From: JBGOUJ01 sp041477005
Lineage (GTDB): Bacteria; Acidobacteriota; Terriglobia; Bryobacterales; JACQDG01
Assembly: GCA_041477005.1 (NCBI GenBank)
Contig: JBGOUJ010000225.1
Location: 1-10,660 of the forward strand
Direction: 5' to 3'
DNA length: 10,660 bases
Below the pieces are notes generated by a model. The model did no database searches, was not told the origin of the DNA, and saw only the letters and a list, made by a program, of their open reading frames with translations. The translations under genes and the position numbers were made by a program. Of this stretch, positions 5,558 to 10,660 are shown in pieces (the stretch's first letter is position 1; each line of letters opens with the position of its first letter).

Positions 5558-6604
5558 CTAATGGATCGCGCCGGCGAGCTTCATGCGCGCGTGCAGGGCC
5601 CGGTACTGCTCCCCACTCAACAGGTCCAGCAGCACCTTGCTCCCTTCCATGTCGAATCGAAAGCGCATCTCGCGCAGGCCCTCGGCTTCCATGGCGGCGC
5701 GGAGCTGCCTCTTGCCCTCTTCGGCGTAGAAGAGGAAGAAGCCCCCGCCGCCGGCGCCGGATATCTTGCCGCCGATCGCCCCGTTGGCCCGGGCCAGCTC
5801 GTAAAGCTGGTTGATGCGGTGGCTGGCGATGTCGTCGCCGAGCTTTCGCTTGGCGCGCCAATGCTCGTCGAGCAGCTCGCCGAAGCGCCGCACGTCGCCG
5901 CGCCGGAGCTGGAGCAGGATCTCCCGGCCGATTTCCTTGATCAGGTGAAGGTTGTCGGTCACCTGCGCCTCCTCCTGCCCCAGCCGGTGCACCTGCGAGG
6001 AGAGGATCTGCTCGGTGGAGCGCGACAGGCCGGTGTAGAAAAGCAGGACGTTGCTCTCGAGCTGCTCCACCACCTCCGGAGGCAAAGCGGCGTCGGAAAC
6101 CTCTACGCGGCCTTCGCGGTCGATTTCGAGCACGGTCAACCCGCCGAACGCCGCCATGTACTGGTCCTGCTTGCCGATCGGCTTGCCGAGAATATCGATC
6201 TCGATGCGGCAGGCTTCCTCGGCCAGATCCTGCCGCACCACCGGCTGGTGGCACAACGTGTGGAGCCCGTTGAGCAACCCGACCAGGTAGCAACTGGAAG
6301 ACCCCAGGCCGGTGCCCGCCGGGACATCGGCCATCGAGATGATCTCCACGCCGTTTCGGATGTGGAAGTGCAGCAGAGCCTGGCGGGCCAGGGTGTGGCG
6401 GACCTGCTCGGCATCGGGCACGATTTCCGACTCGGAGTATTTTACCCGCACCAGGTCGTCGACGATCGGCGTATTCAAGTACACGAACATGTATTTGTCG
6501 AGGCCGGCCGCGAAGATAAACCCCCCGTGGCGGGAGTAATAGGCGGGCAAGTCAGTCCCGCCGCCACCGAGCGTGATCCGGAACGGGGTGCGGGTGATAA
6601 TCAT
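5558..6604 (-). CDS. hddA: GHMP kinase, D-glycero-alpha-D-manno-heptose 7-phosphate kinase (HddA-like)
   Basis: The 348-residue protein carries the three GHMP motifs: PFRITLGGGGTDLP (7-20), PAGTGLGSSS (95-104), the glycine/serine-rich ATP phosphate loop, and KISGAGGGGFFLF (280-292). GKQDQY (144-149) supplies the likely catalytic Asp147. The GGGGTDLP version of motif 1 is typical of the HddA / fucokinase-like sugar kinase group. HddA phosphorylates heptose 7-phosphate at C1 to give the alpha-1,7-bisphosphate used for GDP-heptose, and the isomerase, phosphatase and nucleotidyltransferase next to it are the other three steps of that path. ATG at 6604 gives the family start MIITRTPFRI; the Shine-Dalgarno is weak. 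It is separated from the upstream phosphatase by 42 nt with no clear element. The last 20 or so residues are a family-variable tail. Confidence 0.9.
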   Translation of the reverse strand: MIITRTPFRITLGGGGTDLPAYYSRHGGFIFAAGLDKYMFVYLNTPIVDDLVRVKYSESEIVPDAEQVRHTLARQALLHFHIRNGVEIISMADVPAGTGLGSSSCYLVGLLNGLHTLCHQPVVRQDLAEEACRIEIDILGKPIGKQDQYMAAFGGLTVLEIDREGRVEVSDAALPPEVVEQLESNVLLFYTGLSRSTEQILSSQVHRLGQEEAQVTDNLHLIKEIGREILLQLRRGDVRRFGELLDEHWRAKRKLGDDIASHRINQLYELARANGAIGGKISGAGGGGFFLFYAEEGKRQLRAAMEAEGLREMRFRFDMEGSKVLLDLLSGEQYRALHARMKLAGAIH

Positions 6605-6646
6605 TCGTTCGAAATGGGTCCCGACGGCTGCAGCTATAACGAAAAC

Positions 6647-7192
6647 CTAGGATAGCACGGGCGGTGGGGCGCCCAGGCGAACAATCAACGCGGCGGCCTC
6701 GGGCAGGCCGGCCACGCGGTGGTCGGGCTGGATCCCTTGATTGTATGGGGCGTCGATGAGGATCAGGGGCAGGCCGGCGGCGCGGGCGGCGCCCAGGTCG
6801 CGGTCGCTATCGCCGACCAGGTAAGAGCGGGTGAGGTCGATCTGGTGGCGGCGGGCGGCGTCCAGGATGAGGCCGGGCTTGGGCTTGCGGCAAGCGCAGG
6901 CGTCGCGGTCGTCGTGGCAGCAGCTCAGGATGTCGTCGACCGGCGCCGATTGGCGGAGCCGCTGGTGAAACTGCTCGAGCAGCTCGGTGGAGAGCCGGCC
7001 GCGGCGTACCTCCGGCTGGTTGGTGACCACGACGAGAAAATAGCCGGCGCTTCGCAGCGTGGCGACCGCTTCCGGGGCGCCGGGCAGCAGGGCAAAATCC
7101 TCCCGGCGCAGGGGCGCGTAGGGGAGGCCGTCGCGCATCACCGGCTGGACCAACACGCCGTCGCGATCGAGGAAGACGGCCCGCTTCAGCAT
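6647..7192 (-). CDS. gmhB: HAD phosphatase, D-glycero-D-manno-heptose 1,7-bisphosphate 7-phosphatase (GmhB-like)
   Basis: The 181-residue protein has the GmhB/histidinol-phosphatase form of the HAD fold. FLDRDGVL (7-14) supplies the nucleophile Asp9 and acid/base Asp11, VTNQP (56-60) is motif II, RKPKPG (102-107) motif III, and GDSDRD (127-132) motif IV. The loop CCHDDRDACAC contains C91, H93, C99 and C101, matching the CxH...CxC structural zinc site of GmhB, in a shorter form. GmhB removes the C7 phosphate of heptose 1,7-bisphosphate; with an HddA kinase beside it the alpha-anomer is expected. Its ATG overlaps the stop of the upstream fusion gene by 7 nt (7186-7192), so it is translationally coupled. 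Histidinol phosphatase is the main alternative, but no his genes are nearby. Confidence 0.9.
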   Translation of the reverse strand: MLKRAVFLDRDGVLVQPVMRDGLPYAPLRREDFALLPGAPEAVATLRSAGYFLVVVTNQPEVRRGRLSTELLEQFHQRLRQSAPVDDILSCCHDDRDACACRKPKPGLILDAARRHQIDLTRSYLVGDSDRDLGAARAAGLPLILIDAPYNQGIQPDHRVAGLPEAAALIVRLGAPPPVLS

Positions 7193-8892
7193 GGGACGGC
7201 CCTGGACTCGCGGGCGCTACGATAGCACGCCTCGACGGCCCGGAGCGCGGCCAGCGAGTCCCGCGCATCGCCCAGCGGCGGCCGGCCCTCGCGAATGGCG
7301 GCGACGAACTCGGCCCACTCGTCAGGCCAGCACTGCTCCGGATTGTCGAAGGGGATGGTCTCCACTTCCGGGACGCCGAACTGCTCCGGCCGGCGGACGA
7401 TGGTCAGCCGCTGCGGCCCATAGCTCCCGCCCAAACCCTCGATCGCCAGCGAGCCGCGCTCCCCCACCAGATCGAACTGGAATCGGTTTTTCCACTCCAT
7501 CAGGGAAACAATCAGCGAACAGGCAATGCCGGAAGCGGTGCGGAAAAGACAGAAGGCTGCGTCCTCGAGCGGCTGGATGGGCCAGAACTCGGTTGCGACA
7601 ATCGCCTGGGCGGTCGCGATTTCCTCGCCGGCGAACCACCGGAACAGGTCGATCAGGTGAACTCCTTGATCGAGCAGCTCGCCGCCGCCGGCTACGTCCG
7701 GGTTGGCGCGCCATTCGCGTTCCAGTCCCTTCCGGCCGCCGTGGCCGTGGCGGGTGATCCCGTGCAAAGGCCGGCCGATGGCGCCGCTGAGGACCAGCTC
7801 GTGGGCGCGGCGAATGGCGGGATGGAAGCGGTAGTTGAAGCCAGCCTTGAAAACGAGTTGCCTCTCGGCGGCCAAAGAAACGAGCGGCTCGAGCTCGGCG
7901 GCGCTCCGGGCGGCGGGCTTCTCGACGAGCACGTGCTTGCGCGCCTCGAGGGCGGTGCGGGCGATCGCGGCCAGCCGGTCGTTGGAGGTGGAAACCACCA
8001 CGCAATCCACGCGCGGATCCTCTATCGCCGGGCGTGCCTCCGCGCCAGCCTGCGCGGAGCATGGCCCGGCGGCGGTGCGGGCGCGCTCCACCTCCGGATC
8101 TACGACCCACACGACGCGGCACCCGGGCGCCGCCGCAGCGACCGCGGCTCGCCGCGCCCCCATGCGCCCGGCGCCGATCACGGCCACCCCGAGCACGTCC
8201 GCACGCGCCAGCATCTCGGGCGTATCGATTCCCTCGACCTCGGCCGGCAGCACAAAGCCGCCGACCGCGCGGCCGGCGGCCAGCAACTGCGGGATCACGT
8301 CATGGCCGAAGTCCGAGACACCGCCGGGCAGGAGCGGCGGCAGGGAGGGCGAAGCGGCGTAGAAGCCGGCGTTCACCCAATGGCTGAACTGCTGGGAGGG
8401 TTCCGGCTTCTCCACGAACCGCAGAATGCGGCCATCCCCGGCCAATTCGGCGATGCCGCTCGATCCGACTTCGTCTTTGTGGCAGAGCGCCACGGTGAGC
8501 AGCGCGCCGGGCTGGTGGGCCGCAGCCAGGGCGCGATAATCGCACCTCCCGAGGTTGTCGCCATAGACGACAAAGAAGTCGCCGTTCGAGAACTCCTTCT
8601 CCAGATTCTTCAGAGCGCCGGAGGTTCCGAGCAGGGCCGGCTCGACCGAGTACCGGATATGCACGCCCCATCTTTGGCCGTCGCCGAAGTAGTCCCGGAT
8701 GGTTTCGCCCCGGTGATGGAGATTGATCCAGATCTGATCCACCCCGGCGGTGGCCAGTTGCTCGACGTGCCGTTCGAGCACCGGCTTGCCGCGCACGCGC
8801 AGCATGGGCTTGGGAACCAAATCGGTCGAAGCCCCCAGGCGGCTGCCCCGCCCGGCGGCCAACAGAAGGGCTTTGCGAATGAAAGCAGCCAT
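7186..8892 (-). CDS. hddC: Fusion: sugar-1-phosphate nucleotidyltransferase (HddC-like) + Gfo/Idh/MocA oxidoreductase
   Basis: This 568-residue protein contains two full enzymes in one frame. Residues 1 to about 233 form a nucleotidyltransferase: LAAGRGSRLG (11-20), PKPM (27-30), VVYGDN (108-113), VEKP (160-163) and NAGFY (174-178), ending in GIDTPEMLARAD. In this operon it should transfer a nucleotide, probably GMP from GTP, to heptose 1-phosphate. From 235 on comes an NAD(P)-dependent oxidoreductase: VAVIGAGRMGARR (236-248), the EKP motif at 324-326, NYRFHP (353-358), and GGGELLDQGVHLIDL (402-416). The junction has no linker beyond one or two residues. Family members oxidise sugar or nucleotide-sugar hydroxyls; the substrate is unknown. 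The start ATG lies in a CAGCCAT repeat unit read backwards and has no clear Shine-Dalgarno. First gene of the operon; its stop overlaps gmhB. Confidence 0.88.
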   Translation of the reverse strand: MAAFIRKALLLAAGRGSRLGASTDLVPKPMLRVRGKPVLERHVEQLATAGVDQIWINLHHRGETIRDYFGDGQRWGVHIRYSVEPALLGTSGALKNLEKEFSNGDFFVVYGDNLGRCDYRALAAAHQPGALLTVALCHKDEVGSSGIAELAGDGRILRFVEKPEPSQQFSHWVNAGFYAASPSLPPLLPGGVSDFGHDVIPQLLAAGRAVGGFVLPAEVEGIDTPEMLARADVLGVAVIGAGRMGARRAAVAAAAPGCRVVWVVDPEVERARTAAGPCSAQAGAEARPAIEDPRVDCVVVSTSNDRLAAIARTALEARKHVLVEKPAARSAAELEPLVSLAAERQLVFKAGFNYRFHPAIRRAHELVLSGAIGRPLHGITRHGHGGRKGLEREWRANPDVAGGGELLDQGVHLIDLFRWFAGEEIATAQAIVATEFWPIQPLEDAAFCLFRTASGIACSLIVSLMEWKNRFQFDLVGERGSLAIEGLGGSYGPQRLTIVRRPEQFGVPEVETIPFDNPEQCWPDEWAEFVAAIREGRPPLGDARDSLAALRAVEACYRSARESRAVPC

Positions 8893-8898
8893 CGTCGT

Positions 8899-9094
8899 CA
8901 GAGATCAGCCATCAGCCATCAGCCGTCAGCAAACAGCGGTCAGCCATCAGCCATCAGCCATCAGCTTTCAGCCATCAGCAAACAGCCATCAGCCGTCAGC
9001 AAACAGCGGTCAGCCATCAGCCATCAGCCTTCAGCTTTCAGCTTTCAGCCATCAGCAAACAGCGATCAGCCTTCAGCCTTCAGCCCTCAGCATG
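8899..9094 (+). repeat. Left arm: 28 in-phase CAGCNNN units with a 70-bp higher-order repeat
   Basis: Units 4-10 (8920-8968) and 14-20 (8990-9038) are the same seven heptamers in the same order, differing at one base of 49. The array has therefore grown at least once by duplication of a ten-unit block, as well as by single-unit change. The first four bases stay constant while positions 5-7 vary. Confidence 0.9.
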
Positions 9095-9125
9095 CCGAAA
9101 GGCAAGAGGCGCCGGGAGACCACAC

Positions 9126-9216
9126 GGTGCTGACGGCTGATAGCTGATAGCTGACGACTGGTGGCTGATTACTGACCGCTGATGGCGGACCGCTGATAGC
9201 TGATAGCTGATGGCTG
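9126..9216 (-). repeat. Right arm: 13 in-phase inverted CAGCNNN units
   Basis: Read on the minus strand, the units are CAGCCAT, CAGCTAT, CAGCTAT, CAGCGGT, CCGCCAT, CAGCGGT, CAGTAAT, CAGCCAC, CAGTCGT, CAGCTAT, CAGCTAT, CAGCCGT and CAGCACC. The arm is more diverged than the left arm (CAGT and CCGC variants) and uses CAGCTAT, which is absent from the left arm but present in the 2693-2910 cluster. It is therefore not a simple inverted copy of the left arm. Confidence 0.85.
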
Positions 9217-9232
9217 ACGGTCTGGTTTCCAG

Positions 9233-9586
9233 TCATCGGTTTCCGAACCCGATGCAGACCACGCCGACCAGGATCAGCAGCAGGCCGAACACCTTGGATC
9301 GATTGAAGGGCTCGCGGAAGAACAGGCGCGACCAGAACATCGTCCAGACATTGCTCAACGCGACGAGCGGGTATAGTACCGTGAGGCTGCCGTTCTTGAT
9401 TCCGGCCACGAACAAGACGGAGGAAAGCAAAAACAGCACCACACCCAGACCGATGCGCCAGCTCCGAAACACCTCGAGCACGCTGGGCCCCAAGCGGTCG
9501 GCGCCGTGCTTGAGGCTCACTGCCCCGAACGACCCGATGAAACTCGCGCCGAGCACCAGCAGCATGGAGGAGAAGGGGGTGGTCAT
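9233..9586 (-). CDS. Small multidrug resistance / EamA-type membrane protein (ArnE/ArnF-like), second of a pair
   Basis: The 117-residue protein has four hydrophobic segments, roughly 6-26, 44-63, 67-86 and 97-114, and almost no soluble part, the layout of SMR and half-size EamA proteins. Segment 3 carries NGSLTVLYPLVALSNVWTMF, matching the LSxxYPL motif of ArnE/ArnF-type undecaprenyl-phosphate-sugar flippase subunits. Such proteins work as dimers, and this gene's ATG overlaps the stop of the preceding related gene in an ATGA, suggesting a co-translated heterodimer. A role in moving a lipid-linked sugar across the inner membrane would fit the nearby sugar operon, but drug or metabolite export is also possible. 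Its stop lies 17 nt from the heptamer array. Confidence 0.83.
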   Translation of the reverse strand: MTTPFSSMLLVLGASFIGSFGAVSLKHGADRLGPSVLEVFRSWRIGLGVVLFLLSSVLFVAGIKNGSLTVLYPLVALSNVWTMFWSRLFFREPFNRSKVFGLLLILVGVVCIGFGNR

Positions 9587-10020
9587 TCGCGGCTTCCAGT
9601 CCCGATCAGCGACACCCCGAACACAATCAGGGTGACGCCGGCTACCTTCCAGACGTTCAGGTGGTCGGTGGGAAAAAACCGAGGCGAAAGAATCGTAACC
9701 CAGACATAGGTCAGGGCGATGATTGGGTAGAGCACGGAGAGATGTCCCCGGCGCAAGGCTAGAACCATCAGCAGAGTGTTGAGCCCGTAGAGAGCGTAGC
9801 CGGCCATCAACGGCAGGTTGGTAATAATTCCGAGCAGGCCTGCCCCCGTGATGTGCTCGGCGCCCTCCTTCATCAGGATTTGGGCCGCCGCTCCGCTAAC
9901 CGTGCACAGAAACACCAACCCTATGGAACCAATGGGAGCGGACACCTTGGACCCGGCGGCAGTAGGGCCGCTTTGGGACACCGCGGACGGGGGCGACGTC
10001 ACAATGGCCGATTTTAGCAT
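9583..10020 (-). CDS. Small multidrug resistance / EamA-type membrane protein, first of a pair
   Basis: From ATG 10020 the protein is 145 residues: a polar N-terminal stretch of about 30 residues, then four hydrophobic segments near 31-50, 61-80, 94-113 and 122-141. RRGHLSVLYPIIALTYVW (90-107) corresponds to the NGSLTVLYPLVALSNVW stretch in the next gene, so the two are paralogues. AQILMKEGAEHI at 46-57 recalls the first-helix end of SMR proteins, where a glutamate is often functional. The ATG has no Shine-Dalgarno. A GTG at 9945 would remove the odd N-terminal stretch and give 120 residues, closer to its partner, so the true start is uncertain. The frame stays open upstream, but that part lies over the clp gene in another frame. 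The gene sits 56 nt after the clp stop. Confidence 0.8.
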   Translation of the reverse strand: MLKSAIVTSPPSAVSQSGPTAAGSKVSAPIGSIGLVFLCTVSGAAAQILMKEGAEHITGAGLLGIITNLPLMAGYALYGLNTLLMVLALRRGHLSVLYPIIALTYVWVTILSPRFFPTDHLNVWKVAGVTLIVFGVSLIGTGSRE

Positions 10021-10076
10021 AGGTGGAGAAGCAGGGCGCCCTGGGTCGTCCCCTCGGATCCCCTCGGCAGGCGCTT

Positions 10077-10660
10077 TCAGAACATATAGAGCGGCACACC
10101 AACGCCAACTTCGGCCGGCTCGGCGGGCTGCTCTTCTCCCGATCCCACGACGAGCACGACTTCCTTGACCACGCGGTAATAGATGCCGTTTTCGCCGAGG
10201 TAGACCTCCAGCTCGCCCGGGCGGGGAAGGTGGCCTTGGATCAAGGCTTCGGAGAGAGGGTCCTCTATGTATTTCTGGAGCGCCCGGCGCAGGGGGCGCG
10301 CGCCGTAGCCGCGGTCGGCGCAAGTCTGCTCCAGGATGTATTTGGCGGCGTCCTCGGTCAGGCGGATCTTGAGCTGCTTGCCGACCAAGTTGCCGTTGAT
10401 CTGATCGACCAGCAGGCGGATGATCTGGATCAGATCTTCGTCGGTGAGGGACTGGAACAGGATCACCTCGTCCAGACGGTTCAGGAACTCGGGATTGAAG
10501 ACGCGCTTCAGCTCGCTCTTGACTAGGTCCTCCATCTTGGCGGCGGTCGCTTCGAGCGAGGAGGACTGGAAGCCGAGGTGGGCGCGCTTCTCGAGGAACC
10601 GCGCGCCCAGGTTCGAGGTCATGATGATGATGGTGTTCTTGAAATCGACGGTGTTGCCGA
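10077..10660 (-). CDS. clpC: Clp AAA+ unfoldase, C-terminal part (probably ClpC)
   Basis: The last 193 residues are present; the start lies beyond the right edge. The minus-strand sequence begins GNTVDFKNTIIIMTSNLGAR, the sensor-1 strand of the second AAA+ domain. FNPEFLNRLDEVILFQSL follows, containing the arginine finger, and then the C-terminal D2-small domain with the sensor-2 motif GYGARPLRRALQKYIEDPL. These proteins unfold clients in the cytoplasm, feeding them to ClpP (ClpC, ClpA) or disaggregating them (ClpB). VDFKNT and the short D2 end favour ClpC over ClpB, but the diagnostic N-terminal and middle domains are missing. The tail GSGEEQPAEPAEVGVGVPLY is low in complexity and varies in the family. 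No terminator is evident in the 56 nt before the membrane-protein gene. Confidence 0.88.
   Translation of the reverse strand, partial: GNTVDFKNTIIIMTSNLGARFLEKRAHLGFQSSSLEATAAKMEDLVKSELKRVFNPEFLNRLDEVILFQSLTDEDLIQIIRLLVDQINGNLVGKQLKIRLTEDAAKYILEQTCADRGYGARPLRRALQKYIEDPLSEALIQGHLPRPGELEVYLGENGIYYRVVKEVVLVVGSGEEQPAEPAEVGVGVPLYMF

Larger units (their letters stand above)
8886..9216. repeat. Inverted CAGCNNN heptamer array, 28 + 13 units
   Basis: From 8899 to 9094 there are 28 consecutive 7-nt units with no phase slip; all but the first begin CAGC, and the last three bases vary (CAT, CGT, AAA, GGT, TTT, CTT, GAT, CCT, ATG). After a 31-nt spacer (9095-9125), 13 units in the opposite orientation run from 9126 to 9216, also in perfect phase (NNNGCTG). 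A lone CAGCCAT at 8886-8892 forms the start codon of the fusion gene. The array occupies nearly the whole gap between that gene and the transporter stop at 9233. It can fold as a long imperfect stem-loop. In plus-strand reading no frame contains stops, so long open frames across it are artefacts. Any promoter for the downstream operon must lie in or beyond it. Confidence 0.93.

Noticed and set aside
5553..6293. Upstream extension of the SIS isomerase to a 453-residue protein
   Set aside because: The extra 247 codons overlap the GHMP kinase in another frame and are arginine/alanine-rich out-of-frame sequence; the SIS fold begins at the ATG at 5552.
7657..9147. Long plus-strand open frame of 496 codons crossing the heptamer array
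   Set aside because: It is antisense to the well-supported fusion enzyme, and its end (SAISHQPSANS-type heptads) is just the stop-free CAGCNNN array translated; no start signal or family resemblance.
8899..9216. CRISPR array
   Set aside because: The unit is 7 bp with no spacers of constant 25-40 bp length, the arms are inverted, and no cas gene is present.

Overview
The window is a GC-rich, gene-dense bacterial chromosome segment. The combination of an MR/MLE-family dehydratase, a secreted NHL-repeat protein, a COG3618-type amidohydrolase and abundant intergenic heptamer repeats resembles soil or sediment Acidobacteriota (for example Bryobacterales/Solibacter relatives). That assignment is an inference from gene style only; no rRNA or other phylogenetic marker beyond a ClpC C-terminus is present.

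Left part (1-2682): the N-terminal 100 residues of an enolase-superfamily enzyme run off the left edge on the minus strand. Next comes a 4HB cassette: a frameshifted four-helix-bundle protein gene enclosed by inverted, 7-bp-periodic AAGGCAA-type arms. A secreted NHL beta-propeller gene (minus) follows, and a divergent amidohydrolase gene (plus) starts 41 bp away.

Central part (2903-8892): a six-gene minus-strand operon. Read in transcription order it is (1) a fused sugar-1-phosphate nucleotidyltransferase (HddC-like) and Gfo/Idh/MocA oxidoreductase, (2) a GmhB-like HAD phosphatase, (3) an HddA-like GHMP kinase, (4) a GmhA-like SIS isomerase, (5) an SDR oxidoreductase, and (6) an NAD-dependent epimerase of the dTDP-L-rhamnose 4-epimerase type with an inserted zinc-ribbon-like segment. 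The isomerase, kinase, phosphatase and nucleotidyltransferase together make the complete route from sedoheptulose 7-phosphate to GDP-D-glycero-alpha-D-manno-heptose. The SDR, epimerase and Gfo/Idh module probably modify that sugar or another sugar for a surface glycan.

Right part (9233-10660): two small four-helix membrane proteins of the SMR/EamA (ArnE/ArnF-like) type overlap by ATGA. Upstream of them is the C-terminal 193 residues of a Clp AAA+ chaperone, probably ClpC, cut by the window edge.

The most unusual feature is the intergenic space. Every gap longer than about 60 bp is filled, almost from stop codon to start codon, by an inverted-repeat element made of short periodic units. They are the 4HB cassette (322-779), a CAGCNNN hairpin cluster (2693-2910), a 10-bp-period palindrome (4047-4126), and a very regular CAGCNNN array with 28 units in one orientation and 13 in the other (8899-9216). 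The 4HB cassette arms and the CAGCNNN arrays share the 7-bp period. This raises the hypothesis that they are related elements and that the four-helix protein, which has the same fold as the Avd protein of diversity-generating retroelements, is the protein partner of such repeats. No tRNA, rRNA, CRISPR, transposase or reverse transcriptase gene was seen.
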